DNA of 64,000 nucleotides from Casuarius casuarius (taxonomy: Eukaryota; Chordata; Aves; Casuariiformes; Casuariidae): contig PTFA01000411.1 in NCBI GenBank assembly GCA_003342895.1, forward strand, positions 372,001 through 436,000, given 5' to 3'. Below the pieces are notes generated by a model that was given only the letters and a program-made list of their open reading frames with translations, made no database searches and was not told the origin of the DNA. Both the position numbers and the translations under genes were made by a program. Shown here piece by piece: positions 12,201 to 23,810 of this stretch (its first letter is position 1; each line of letters begins with the position of its first letter).

Positions 12201-14088
12201 TCACAAAGGAAAGTCTGAGTGGTGTGAAGAGGTGTGTTTCCTACTTAACTGCCTGAACTGAAATAGGTCCACAATTAAGGATTTAAGTAAAAGCAGGTCA
12301 AATTTCAAAGGGACTTGGCACCTACCCCTTAAAATGGAAGCAAGGCCCAGGAAACCTCAAAACAAATCCCTGTTTGTCAAGGTGTCTTCCTTCTGTAGCT
12401 TTTCCAGTTTCCAGTATCAAAGTTTGGCATTCTGGACTTGCTTCCTGAAGTTCAGGTCACATCTCATTTAGCTCCAATTGACGGAAGAATTGAGCTGCTT
12501 CTGGAAATTCCATGAGTGCACAGGTCAGAAATATGGTCAGCTTTATCATGTAAAGAATCTACTTATAATAAATATACATTGTTTTCTTATCACATGTATG
12601 CTAAAATTGCATATATTATAACTTAAACTGAAGACAGTACAAGCTATAAAGAAAGAACTATCCTATCTCTATAGTTGAGTTCTTCTGAATCTATCTAATT
12701 ACAGTGATACCCAAAAGACTGAGTAAAGGACCATGATGCATTTTTACTACATGTTGTACAAATACAGAAAATAGATTTGGTCCTCACGAAAGTCTTGAAA
12801 TATATAGATGCCCTTCTAAGATTAGGGTGCCGGAGCATACAACAGCAGTTATTTTGGCCCAAATGCTTCTGACTAGAAGAGGCAGGAAGATAAGAGTACT
12901 GTTTCCCCTGCTTTTCTGAGATGCAGAGGATAAGATTCATTTCCTCTAACCTTGTCCAGTAACAAACTGGGAATCTAGATTTACATCTCTCTGTGATTAG
13001 ATCAGAGATGTACTAGAGATGTGTCTCTGTGCACAGGAATCCACCGGGTTGGATTTGATGCCTAGCGTGCCATCACTGATAGTCAGGGAAGAGATGTTGC
13101 ATCCTTCATGACTGTCCCCAGGTCTTGAGTGCAGCCTTTCACAAACCAGGAGCTGAACTCAGACCTCCCATGTCCAGACTATGTTAAAAGGGGAGACATG
13201 TACATCCAGAGGTAATCAAGCTAACTTCAAGCTAACTAGGCGAGGACTGCTCGTACGTAGGCAGCACTGAACTCCATTCAGCTAGGGCTGACCTGTGGGT
13301 TGTGCACCAGATACTTAGCTGAAAGCTCCCAGGATATAGAGTTCGGAGCTACTCTGAGGGCAATGCAAATATACCCTGTGTCCAGTAAGTCTTGATGGGA
13401 TCGTTCTTTGCCTTATATAGCATGTCAAAGCTCACGGAAAGCAATTTTTCTTTCAGTGCCTCCTTTTCAACTGGGAAGCATTTGGAGAGAAGCACTTGCC
13501 CCTTGAGTGCTCAAGTGTGTACTTTGTATTGCCAAAGAAAGGGCACTCCAATAGCTCTTCTGGGAAAGCACACCATATTTCACATCACCCCATGCACTTT
13601 CAAGGGGCTTCTGGGACATGTATGAAATATAATTAGGAAGAAAAATAAAGAAGCTTTCTTCTTTTTCGGGTTGAGATAATCCACAGTCAGAAAAATAAGT
13701 CTTTTTTTTTTCCCCTTGCCCTAGATGCTCTCTCTGCTGAGAGGTCATCTTTGAAACAGAAGTGTTTTTAATTATAAAGCAAGCAATTATGATGTTCAGA
13801 GAGACAGTGAGGGTTTTGTGAGTTGCTTTCTAAGGAAGAAATGGATCAGTGATCTGCATCCACATACCAGCAGGCATATTCCTCTAAGGGACCATCGGAC
13901 ATGAGCTGCTATCTGTCAGAAGAACGGTAGCTGCAGCTAGATATCAAAGTGGTTATGCTACCATTTCGGGGTATGGGCAGTGGGGGGTACTGAGGCCAGC
14001 AGTGGCTGTTGTCTCCTTGATCAGATCTAGCGCAAACCACATGCAGAGGTAAATGACAGTCGGTGAAATAGTGTGAAACTGCATTTTT
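12201..14088. other. Unique non-coding sequence
   Basis: No gene or repeat family is recognised. A 9-bp inverted repeat with a 13-nt loop lies at 12,982-13,012, followed by a third partial arm at about 13,015-13,021. Confidence 0.5.
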
Positions 14089-14165
14089 GGGAAAGAAGGA
14101 AGGAGGGAAGGAGAGAAGGAAGAAAAGAAGGAAGGAAACAAGGAGGGAGGGAGGGAGGGAGGAAG
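14089..14165. repeat. Purine tract of GGAA/GGGA-type repeats
   Basis: The plus strand is all A/G for 77 bases apart from one C at 14,139, changing from GAAGG-like units to GGGA units at the right end. Such mirror-like homopurine tracts can adopt triplex (H-DNA) structures and are prone to length change. It is probably a simple-sequence expansion. Confidence 0.92.
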
Positions 14166-14597
14166 TCAACTCAGAATCCCACACGAATCGTTAGGTAAGT
14201 CTCTCATCAGCCACCTGGATTTTCTAACCTCTGAAAAAAGTAAGCTGGATAGTTTCTTGGCCCAGCTTGAAGAAAGAAAATAGAACAAAATGGGAAACAT
14301 CTGGCTAAAACGGGAATGGGGTTGGCCCCATGCACTGGCAGGAACAGTTCAGCAAGGCAGTAAAAGGGACATTACACGAGTCCATCCCTTCATGGGGATG
14401 CTGCACCATGCACCCTGACATAAGCAAGCAGAAGGGCATGGAAGGACAGATATTAACCAAAATCACTCTTCTTAGACCTGAGAGTAACTCAGAAGAACCA
14501 CTAAGCATTTTCCAGGCAGAATAAAGCAGCATATGCTGGTTCGACCTCTGGATATTAAATTATCGAAGAGCTGAATGTGGTATGTGGTTCAATTGCC
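14166..14597. other. Unique non-coding sequence
   Basis: No gene is recognised. A consensus-like splice donor (TTAG followed by gtaagt) occurs at about 14,192, with no convincing partner. Confidence 0.45.
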
Positions 14598-14713
14598 AGA
14601 TCTGCTGGCTGGAGGACGGAGAAACTCAGAGTGGTTTCCCCTGTGCTGGGGATGCACGCAGCTCCCTGGGGGAGTGGGATGTTTGCCCAGGGAGCTCCCT
14701 GCCCAGCAGATCT
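14598..14713. repeat. Nested perfect inverted repeats in a GC-rich block
   Basis: An outer 11-bp perfect inverted repeat (14,598-14,608 with 14,703-14,713) encloses an inner 11-bp perfect one (14,660-14,670 with 14,686-14,696, 15-nt loop). Similarity of flanking bases to each other's complement (GTGGTT on the left, AACCAC on the right) hints that the fold extends outwards. No known transposon ends or target duplication were recognised. It may be a decayed fold-back MITE or a chance structure. Confidence 0.75.
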
Positions 14714-14797
14714 AGTCTGCAGTTTGCAGCATTCCTGTTCAACCACTGATCAGGTGCCTTTTGCAGTATAAAATTAGACACCAGTTAAAACTGTTTT

Positions 14798-14798
14798 N
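14798..14798. other. Single ambiguous base (N)
   Basis: This is the only unresolved base in the window. It follows a T-run and looks like an assembly or base-calling artefact. Confidence 0.98.
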
Positions 14799-16614
14799 AA
14801 GAATTTCAACAAGGAAAGATTAGATACTTTAGAAAAAATTGAAGATGAATCAAAATATTAATAGAAGAAGATTCACTGCAGCCTTGTTTTTGTTTCTAAT
14901 TAATAATGCATACAGCAGCTCCAGAGATATGGCTGTTTACTCAAGAATATTTCTGTAGTGCTTCATACAGCTGCTTTATATGAGGATTCACTTTACAAAG
15001 CTAATGCCAACCCAATAAAATATGAGAGGGAAGTGTTTTGTTTTTTTTTTTCCAAGCTGGTAATAAGAGGGCTCATAAAGACTCTAGAAAAAAACTTGAT
15101 TGAGAAGTGAAGAGGAAGATGAGTAGTTATAGGAATAACATTGTTTTTCTTTATTCTAGTATAGTTCATTTGGGCAGTGTTAGCAGAAATTAGGTCTTTT
15201 GGTGGTGCTTTGTCTTTCTTTTTTTTTTTTTTTTACCACCACTGTGAGCCATGGAGTGGAAAGCACGTGTGTTTTGAACTGTATAAACAAAATGAGATGC
15301 AAGGAATGACGTTTAATGCTCACTACTATTTTTTCTCTGCTTATCTGTTTGTAAACAGAGATCCTCGGGCGGAAAACCATGAACCCTTTAGCTGCTGCCG
15401 GGCTTTCTTTTGTGTTTGCGCAGATCAGAGCGCAGCACGGGGACTGCACGGGCTGGAGGGATCATTAGGATGGTGCTGTCCGACCTCTGTGCAAGGCAGG
15501 CCCTGGCTGAGCAACCGCAATGAGAAACAGCAACACCAAGGTGCTAACTGAGGGCAACGCGCTACTGCTTGTATTATCGCTTTTTGTGTTTATAGCTAGC
15601 TAGCCTGTCTCCCTTCAATCTTCTTTCCTCTTATGCAAAGAGAGCTCCCTCACTTGACCTCTGAGAAACCTAAGAGAGGTTTTCCTTCACAGAACTCACA
15701 GTGCATTTGTTGCTTTTCCTCCGAACTGTCCCCAGCCTTTCTGGGCTGTCTTTGAAATGTGGTGCTCATAATAGACTGGTGTATTCCAATTATAATCCCA
15801 GCAGTTCTAGCGAGAGCAAAATATTTATTTTGCTTCTCTTGCATGCACAGAGCCATCTTCCTCATTCCTCTTGTCACTGGCCTAAAATGCAGAACCTCGT
15901 ATGTATTGTAACATTTCTTCCAGTTCAAATCAAAATATAATGACTTTTCGTAGGCAGCTTTATCCCTGCAATATCAACACCTCTAGAATTACTGAAATTG
16001 AGCAGTTGTGACTCGAACATATTATAGCAGGCCGCACAGTGACAGCTACAGTCTGACTAAACAACAATGCTGTTGCTCCCTGCTGCACACAGAGCTCAGG
16101 GCTGCTCTAGCTATCATTAAAGGAAATCTTTACAAGAACAGTAAAAGGCAGCAGCAAAAGAAAGTCCTCTAGAGGTCTGAAGGGTGGGACAGACAGGAGA
16201 GCACATGTGAGAAGTTCATCACAGCTGCAGAGAGCAGAAATAATTTTCTCCATCATACAGTTTGCTCCATATACCTGAATCGAAGAAGATGTTTTGTCTA
16301 AGAAGAGAGGAGAGGAGAAAATATGTCCATAATGTTTGAAGTCAAAGTTTTCATGGTCTCAGAAGAGGTTGGGTTGCTCTGTAAACAGAGGAGAGAAATA
16401 GGTGAGATAATAGGAAATAGAGAGCCACTTCTGGAGATGCCTTCTTGGCCTGGATCACTTTCTAGGAGTGATTTTTTCTTTTTCTCTCACCTAGAATTGG
16501 CATGTAGGCATCTAGCCTAACTTTAGACAGCCAAAAGTATAAAGAAAATAAATCTCATGAAAGCTAGGAATGATGTTACAAAAACTATGTCAAGACCAGC
16601 ACATATTGATATTA
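14799..16614. other. Unique non-coding sequence with a modest GC rise near 15.4 kb
   Basis: Poly-T runs lie near 15,040-15,051 and 15,218-15,234. From about 15,360 to 15,560 the CpG count rises (roughly ten CpG in 200 bp), and small open frames overlap on both strands without a recognisable product. A GCTAGCTAGC palindrome lies near 15,595-15,604. No gene is called. Confidence 0.5.
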
Positions 16615-16665
16615 CTGAGGGTTTTGCTATTGACATCAATGAGACTAGGCCCAGGACCTAAAAGT
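16615..16665. repeat. Probable remnant of an old sauropsid palindromic repeat
   Basis: The sequence 'ggttttgctattgacatcaa' followed by 'tgagactaggccc' resembles the 'gccattgacttcaatgggagc...ggccc' module of the ancient palindromic repeats also seen elsewhere in the window. It is a diverged fragment with no family name assigned. Confidence 0.45.
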
Positions 16666-18440
16666 CAGACGAGGGAAATACAGTATTTGCACTCTGCTCA
16701 TACGTGGCTTGATCCTAATCACATTAGTATAAGTCAGTAGCAAGCCTACTTATGTTAGTACAGTTATATCAAGTAAATCAAGGTGCTTGGGCTCAGTTTC
16801 ACCTCCTCTTGCTAACGTTCTGCCAGCATTATTGATAGCACTGGTGCACAAGCAAGGAAACTATCGAAAATATTCATTTCAAGCTCCACTGCAAGCAGAG
16901 TAAAATAATCAATATTCACTTAGGAAGAAAAAGGAAAAAAAAGAAAAGACAAGAAGAAAAGAAACCTTGCTTTGGAACCACTCTTCTAGAGGCTTACAAA
17001 TAAAATATTCTGTGAATAACTGGGAGAAAATAATAAATATACAATTAACATAACCCACTTAAAGGAACATTCTCCAGATAAATAAAATTCATGCCTAGTT
17101 TGCTTTCACCAGTTTTTGCTTGCTTGTTCTTTCTTTTACAACTTAGTTTATACAATTAAGTGCAATTTTTCTAAATTTTGGTTCTATCATCTGAAGCCCC
17201 TTCCCTGTTCCTTCCTATTAGAACATAGTTCTCAGCTTTTGTGACCAATATCTTTTTAGATGAACAGGTACCTGAAATGAATGTTTTTCTGAGCATTTTA
17301 TCACTTTACAGCTTCTCTTTCAGGCTGCTCACTATGCATACCGATCACCTAAGATATTTCCCCTTTGCAGATGAGGAGACATCCTCCCTGGAATACACAT
17401 GGACTCCATGCTGGTAACAAGAGATGGACCTTATAGTAAGCATTCTTTGGAAGAAAATCCATTTTTTGAAGTTAACATTGTAACAAAATATTTCTGTTTT
17501 GTTGAGAGAGAATATTTTGATTCACCCATAAAGATTTAATTTGCTTTTTCTTTCTTTTTCTGGGAATCTTCAAAAATGAATTTTCATTTAAATTTAAAGT
17601 AGAAATCCTACCAGCAAAACAATGACAAAATTAAAATTGAGTTTGCAAAAAAATCAGGCAGAATATTTATTCCTAAGTGTTCCAATGTTTTATTTGAAAA
17701 TTGGTCTTATTTAGTTCCCTTATATTGTTTTCCAAAATCTCTTTAAAACATAACCTAATATAAGCTAAAATATTCTAAGCTATTGGTCTCCTTTATATGT
17801 ATCATAAAATGCAGATTAATTTTGTGATTGGATGCTCAGCTGGAGATATTCTTTAATTTCCACAGAAAAGCAGATATTTCATATGCTCTGGGTAACTATA
17901 AACAAAGGCGTTTAAAACTTTTTTTTTTTTTACACATACTAATGATATTACTGGTTTCACTGGTGTTTCCCATTCTAAATGAAGGGACTAATTCACAAGA
18001 AAAAAACCCTCAGTGTGGAAACACTGAGCTGGAACACACGATTATAACAAGTCTGTGTCTTATTCCTTAATGCTTTCTGTTATCTACCCCTACGAGCTGT
18101 AAATATTTGTTTCTCTACAATTCAAACATATTACTCAGTCACTAATGAGAATGCAATCCTGACTCTCAGCAGGAGAAAAATGCTTGACTGGGAATGCCCA
18201 AAAGACTAACTGGAAATCAAGATTGCTGCAAAGCAGTATTTTTTCAGAGCTGGGACACACAGACAGGTTCATGTAGAAAAACTTGGCTGTGAAGTTGTTA
18301 GGTGGGGTATAAGTTGCTCTGTGATGTGCTTATGGACATGCTTTCCTCTCACAGTGAATATGAGCTACTCTAACATCGACATAGGGGGAAAAAGGTGCCC
18401 CTCATTTCTTACATGTTAGGAACATTTCTCTTGGAGGAAA
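16666..18440. other. Unique AT-rich non-coding sequence
   Basis: Includes a purine-rich run at about 16,921-16,965 and a compact hairpin at 18,009-18,028 (8-bp stem, GGAA loop). Open frames here are short and unrecognised. Confidence 0.5.
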
Positions 18441-19844
18441 AGCATGTCATTGCGGCTGGTTATTGCAGACTACTCCATACACAGCACACGCACGCCGTGT
18501 AGCCTGGGCTCTGCTCTTGATCTCTCCCCTGCATTATCACTATCCCTTTCCATTGCAGTAGAAATTAGACACCTGGAGGCAAAAAGCAAGATGCCGGTAT
18601 GCGACACACCAGGCACAAGGAAGCAGCAATAAGATGGCCCTTCCCATGCAGGAACTGTACAGAGCATGGGACTGGCCAGATTCAGCGGGGAAATGAACCA
18701 CCACGTGGGCAGACGAGATAGGAGCGCAAATTAATGGGGGAAGCAACAGCATATTGTGCGTTGGACGGTAGCCTCAGCACACCGCCTCCCGCTATCGCGC
18801 TCAGCCCCCAGGCACTCATTACTCTATCTGGTACTTGAAAGAGGCTTTCCCACCGCAGGAGCTGTCGGACTGCACTGAATAAATTCACAGGCTTACACCG
18901 ACTCTTGCAGTTAGGCTCTGTTTGAAGGGCTGGAAGTTTTCCTGGCACACCCACCAACGGTTTCATAGTCGCTTATCTTCCAGAGGAGGAGAAGATTGCT
19001 AGAGACAAAGAGCTTGAACAGTGAAGACAAAATGTCCCGCCAGAAATAAACGAAGTGAAAGCATTTGCTTCATCAATAGGAAGCAGTTACCTGAAGCATT
19101 AGAATGAAAATATATTTGAATATTATTAGTCAGGGATGGCTTAAACTACCCCTCTGAGGCAAAGGCCTCTTAGATCTATTTTACATCAATGAAATGTTGA
19201 TACAAACACTGTCTTCTTTTGACCCATGCCAGACATCTCAAAGCACTCACTGCAGATGGGTCTCAAAGCCCTCACTAAAGACGGGTCTGCATTATTAGCC
19301 TCAAGTTAAGGGTTGTTTCTCATTGATTTCTGGGGTTCTCATTAGCGACTGCAGGCAGCACGGCCCGGAAGTCCTGCTGAAGACCGGAGCTCCATTTGTT
19401 TTACAGCCGTTTGGAGCAAACAGGGGGCTGACAGCCCTGCCTCCAAAAGCTTTCACGTTCAAGCGAAATCCCGGCAGCTGGCAATGTGCCGCTGCCCGTG
19501 CAGGCTCACTATCGATTACGAGACAGGCTCTCTGCAGAGACAGCAAGTTTCTCCTCCACGGCTGCAAAAATCAGAGCCAGCTTTAACATCGGCTGGTAGT
19601 GAAACAGGAACCAGAAAGGAAGGGAAGGAGGACTGAGTCATGGCAATGGGGACACATGGTTGTGCAGACGAGAGGCACATGGACACCAGCTCCAGGACAG
19701 GTGCCTTATAGCACACAGCTCGTCAGCAGCAGGCTCAAAAACAGACACCGGATCTTTCATTCTTTTCCTTCGACATCCTTAACACTGAATATCACTGAAT
19801 ATCTGCTAGCGCAGTAGCAGTACGATGAACTTCTGCCCACGGGA
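18441..19844. other. Moderately GC-rich non-coding sequence
   Basis: GC and CpG are clearly higher than in the flanks, especially 18,480-18,800 and 19,340-19,560. Several 60-95 codon frames are open at once on both strands, as expected when stop codons are depleted by composition. None shows a domain. It forms the left shoulder of the CpG-rich core that follows. Confidence 0.5.
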
Positions 19845-20115
19845 CTGCCGTTCTTCCCCGGCTCCAGTTTCATCGTCTTGCAGCCAGCTAGCCCGCAGGG
19901 CCAGCTAAACGGTGTGTCTGCACTGCCCAGCGGGGCACCGATGCTGGGTACCGGACCCAGAAACACCAGCGGCGTGGTGGCGGCAAGGCGCTGCCTTGCA
20001 CCGCCCATCGCACACAGCGTGGCAGCACCAGCGCCTGCGTCGCCCAGCGAACGCTGCCCAGGGCATCTCTGCGCTGCATCCAGAGGGACATTTTTGCGTC
20101 GTTTCTGATCGTGTG
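19845..20115. promoter_or_regulatory. CpG-island-like core
   Basis: My hand count gives about 23 CpG in roughly 260 bp at about 60% GC. This is near the number expected from base composition and far above the depleted background of the window. In vertebrates such unmethylated CpG clusters often mark promoters or other regulatory DNA. No TATA box, exon or coding frame could be tied to it, so the promoter role is inferred. A recent GC-biased segment could give the same look. Confidence 0.5.
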
Positions 20116-21035
20116 TTTAGGCTCTCACAACCCACCTAAGTTTGGGACTGACAGCAGGATTTGGGCCATTCGACACACATCAGTGAGCCCTACTGTGGCT
20201 GAGTTTCCGAATTTGCTTGCTTGAGCGTTGTGGCAAGGCCAAACAGATCTTTTATCCACAGCATCTCTCTCTCCTCTCCTTTTATTTCTCTCATTTCAGT
20301 AAGTGAAGTCCCTGTTGAGACAGGGAAGAATTCCACACAAGGCAATGAAGATTCAATATACATCGCTTGGAGAGAATTATTCCTCTATAAATTGATTTCA
20401 AGAAAAGATCTTGGCGTTTTGACCAAAACCACATCTCTTAAATTATCTCATATCCCTCCAAACACACACTCCTAAGCCCTTTTTTGTCCAAACTAGAAAG
20501 GCAGTTATACTTTGGCACAATTTAAAAGGTTTTGAGAATGATGATGATTTAAAACAAAGTATTCCCCAGGCAGACCATGGACTTGAGCAGAAACAGCCAC
20601 AGAGTCCTGCGGGGACTTCGCAACGTAGAATTGATTTAGCAGGGAAGTGTGTAGATTGAACAGTGATGGATGCTACAGAGAACTCTATGATATAGAAGAT
20701 AGATGGTCATTTGAAAAAGATCAAGGAAAAACACACTGGAAAACAGAAGACCCTCCAGCCTTTCGCAAATTATGATCAGTATCAGACACAGTAAGAACTG
20801 AGGCAAAAAACGGATGGATAGACCTGTACACTGCAGTTTGTCCTCTCTTCAGAAAGGCTACCCCAGTGTGAAAAAGCTGCTGCTATAATGGATTTCATTA
20901 GACTTTAATGCTCCTATATGAAAGTGCCTCAGACACAACACAGAGATGTGCACGTGGCTTCTCCAGGAACTGAACGACTGGTACAGCTCATGCTAGGCAG
21001 AGGGAAAATAGGCAGCAGGAGATACCCAGGTCCCC
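20116..21035. other. Unique sequence between two CpG-rich cores
   Basis: Base composition returns to the AT-rich background. No gene or repeat is recognised. Confidence 0.5.
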
Positions 21036-21190
21036 TTCCACCCGCCGGGGCTGGGTGATGCTACCGAGGACGCCACGCAACAGGGCGCTGTGGGAAAGTG
21101 CGGGGCTGGGACGTGGGCGACCCAGCACGGCTGCCCCAGGGGCACATCCCTGGGCCGGCCCAGCACGGGAGAGGAGCCGAGCAGAGGGTG
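21036..21190. promoter_or_regulatory. Second short CpG-rich core
   Basis: About 13 CpG lie in roughly 150 bp of GC-rich sequence. It is too short for classical CpG-island length rules, but compositionally it stands out from its flanks. Overlapping open frames on both strands (for example 21,098-21,529 plus) are not recognisable proteins. The regulatory role is inferred. Confidence 0.35.
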
Positions 21191-23708
21191 GGAGCTCCTG
21201 TCTGGGATTTCAGTCCAAAGAGGCACGGTGTCCTCATTGGCACCAGGCGCCCAGCAAATAAGTCTCTTATTGTCATGTTTTTCGGGGACAGATTGTTTCT
21301 GGAGACTAAAGGTAAAGGTTATCCATCGGTCTTTCTCTTAGCAAGCACTTGGGCCCACTCACCTTCTGCAAGCAGAAGATGCAGTGACAGAAACATGTCT
21401 TCAGGCATTCCCTTTCTTCTCATGAAAACACATCCAAAGACAAAAAGTGATGCTCACTTTTTTGATATATCCATATCAGCTAAATGCAGTCTCCTCAATT
21501 GTAAGCACCGAGCATGTAGGTTTTTATAAAGCCATTGAGAGAAAATATATACATTTGCGCTTATAAAGTTAAGTTAAATTCAAAGGGCTCATTTTGAGAC
21601 TAACTTCTCATTCTTAATTTTGCAAATGCTGTTGATACTTTCAACACCTCTTTAGCGTATACTGTATGCTTTGTGAATTATACAGGCTCTGCTATCAAAA
21701 AATTTGCTGAAGGAGATTCCGGAGAGCACTGACACACAAAAAAGATACTTAATATCCAGCATTTTAGCGTTAGTCAGAGCCTACACAGGATCAAAGATAT
21801 ATTCTGGGACAGTGTGATTACAAGTCTGTACAAGTGAAGAATAAGAACCGAATGAAAGGGCAGAAGTCTGAGCATCTGCATTTCTGTAGACCAAATACAC
21901 TCATAAAGGAAAAAGCATTGGGAGACACTAATGAGCTGTACAGTATAGAAGCTTCAGAACTGGAATCTTAAAATTATAGCAATAAAAATTAACAGTTTTC
22001 TTCCCCAAAGCTTGTGCTGCTTCCCAGCTGGCTCTGCATAATAGCTAAATTCTACATTTGTTATAACTTTTAAATGAGGAAGCGTCACACACAGACAGGC
22101 AAAGAACTTTGTACATGCAAATTCTTACAAGTGCAAAATTTGCAAAAGGAAATTTTGAAATGTGATATATTTCTGTTAAGCCTTTAGAAGACATTGTGTG
22201 AGACAAGATGAGCTCGTCTGAGAACATGTTAGCAAATATAATCTTAATTTTGAAAGGATTGCAAATGGTGCCATGCAGCTTTTGTATTTGTATTTTTAAA
22301 CTTCAGGAGTGGTTGAAAATAATGTTAACTAAAAAGAGCTCATGAAATAAAATGGAATACTTTTTACGAAGTAGCTATAAAGTAAGCTTTCAGGTTCAGA
22401 ACAATGTATCCTCAGGAGCTTAGTTCAATGACCGTGCTACTTGGCTCATTTGCTGATTGCCAATTTTGCTGATTATTTCTTGATCAGAATACCTTGCCGT
22501 AGCAAAAATAATTAGATTACAGTCTCATTTATCTACTCTATAAACAGCTAACTGATCTCAACCCAGTCATTTGAGTTTACAAATACAGAAAAGCCTGTAA
22601 ACACCGATACATTTCTTTATATGCTCATATTCCAGAAAACTTTGCTAACATTTTTCATTCCCAAGAAGTGCAAAGAGTTTTACAGATTGCGAACAAAGAT
22701 CACTTTGCCAGCCCATAAAATAGTTTTATGTGCGGAAATACAGCAGCAATACTCTTCTGTTTCAGAATTAAGCAAAGGGAATCTTAATTAGACATTGGGA
22801 TAGTATCAGCTAGTTGCATAAAACAGAATAAAAGTGTATAAAGGATATAAAAATCCCATGCCTCAGGACATTAGTCAAGCAGTAATTAATGGGTTAGCAC
22901 AAAAATACCTCTGGAGCTATTTTTTCGTTTCCCCCCTCATTTACAGCCTCTGAAAGCCAACTCAAGTGAACAGGTGTGAATGAGCCCAGTGGGTCTAATG
23001 AGACAAATGAAAAAGAGGATGGAAGTTGCGGTGAGGATCACTAGTTTGGAAAAGAAGCTTCATGAGAAGAAATAGCTGCATAATGCATTAGTCTGTGCGA
23101 GAGCCACCTCTGCTGCTTTCCCCCCGCCCTCCTGGCCCCACATTTTGTCACAGATAACGAAGGTGAAGCAATTAGGCATGTCGATTCTCAACCACCCATA
23201 ACCTATTGCTAGCTCCTCAGCAGGGACGAGACTATTATGTACATACTAATACAGCAGTTTTCCCATTTGTACGGACCAATACATTTTTAGGATCAATTTA
23301 GCTTACTGTTATAAAGCACAAAAGAGATGTAATGTGTCTTCTCACTAACCCAAACAGTATGTATCTGAGAATTTTTTGTATTCATCCCAGCATGTGCCCT
23401 TGCCATGGGGGAAACATAGTGTATTATAAGAATTTTGGTGTCAGCTATGGCTTGTCTCCACTCCAGAAAGGGGTGTTGCTACACAGAGATGACTTTCTTG
23501 CTGCAAAATCCCAATAAAAGGGCACAGATTGTAACCACAGTAAAACTAAATTAACTCAGTCCTATGGTCCTCACCTGCAATTGATTCTGGCTACTTATTT
23601 TCATCAAAAACTATCATTCTCTCTCTACCGGCATTTTACAGCAAGATAGCTGTAAATCCTGCAGAAGCACCCCCATCTGCACCGAAGACAAAGCCTGTGT
23701 GCACAAAC
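21191..23708. other. Unique AT-rich non-coding sequence
   Basis: No gene or repeat family is recognised. The part at 22,230-22,900 is uniformly AT-rich, with scattered TAAT/ATTA cores and no repeat signature. Confidence 0.5.
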
Positions 23709-23810
23709 GGAGTTGCCAATAAATTCAATGCAAGTTGTATATGAGCCAGATTCTCAGCTGGTGTCAATTGGCACAGCTCCACGCATGTCGACTGCAAGCA
23801 ATATGATGTC
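23709..23810. repeat. Remnant of an old sauropsid palindromic repeat
   Basis: The sequence 'gagccagattctcagctggt' followed by 'ggcacagctcca' (23,743-23,781) closely resembles the end of ancient palindromic MITE-like elements of turtles, crocodilians and birds, which carry 'ccagattctcagctggtgtaaat' and 'agctccattgac'. The right half is poorly preserved. Such elements are non-autonomous DNA-transposon relics. The call is from memory. Confidence 0.55.

Noticed and set aside
14555..14771. Mirror-image open frames on both strands
   Set aside because: They arise from the GC-rich inverted-repeat block, which is poor in stop codons, and do not come from a gene.
19301..20139. Many overlapping 60-90 codon frames on both strands
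   Set aside because: Stop codons are depleted by high GC. No frame is favoured and no domain is seen.
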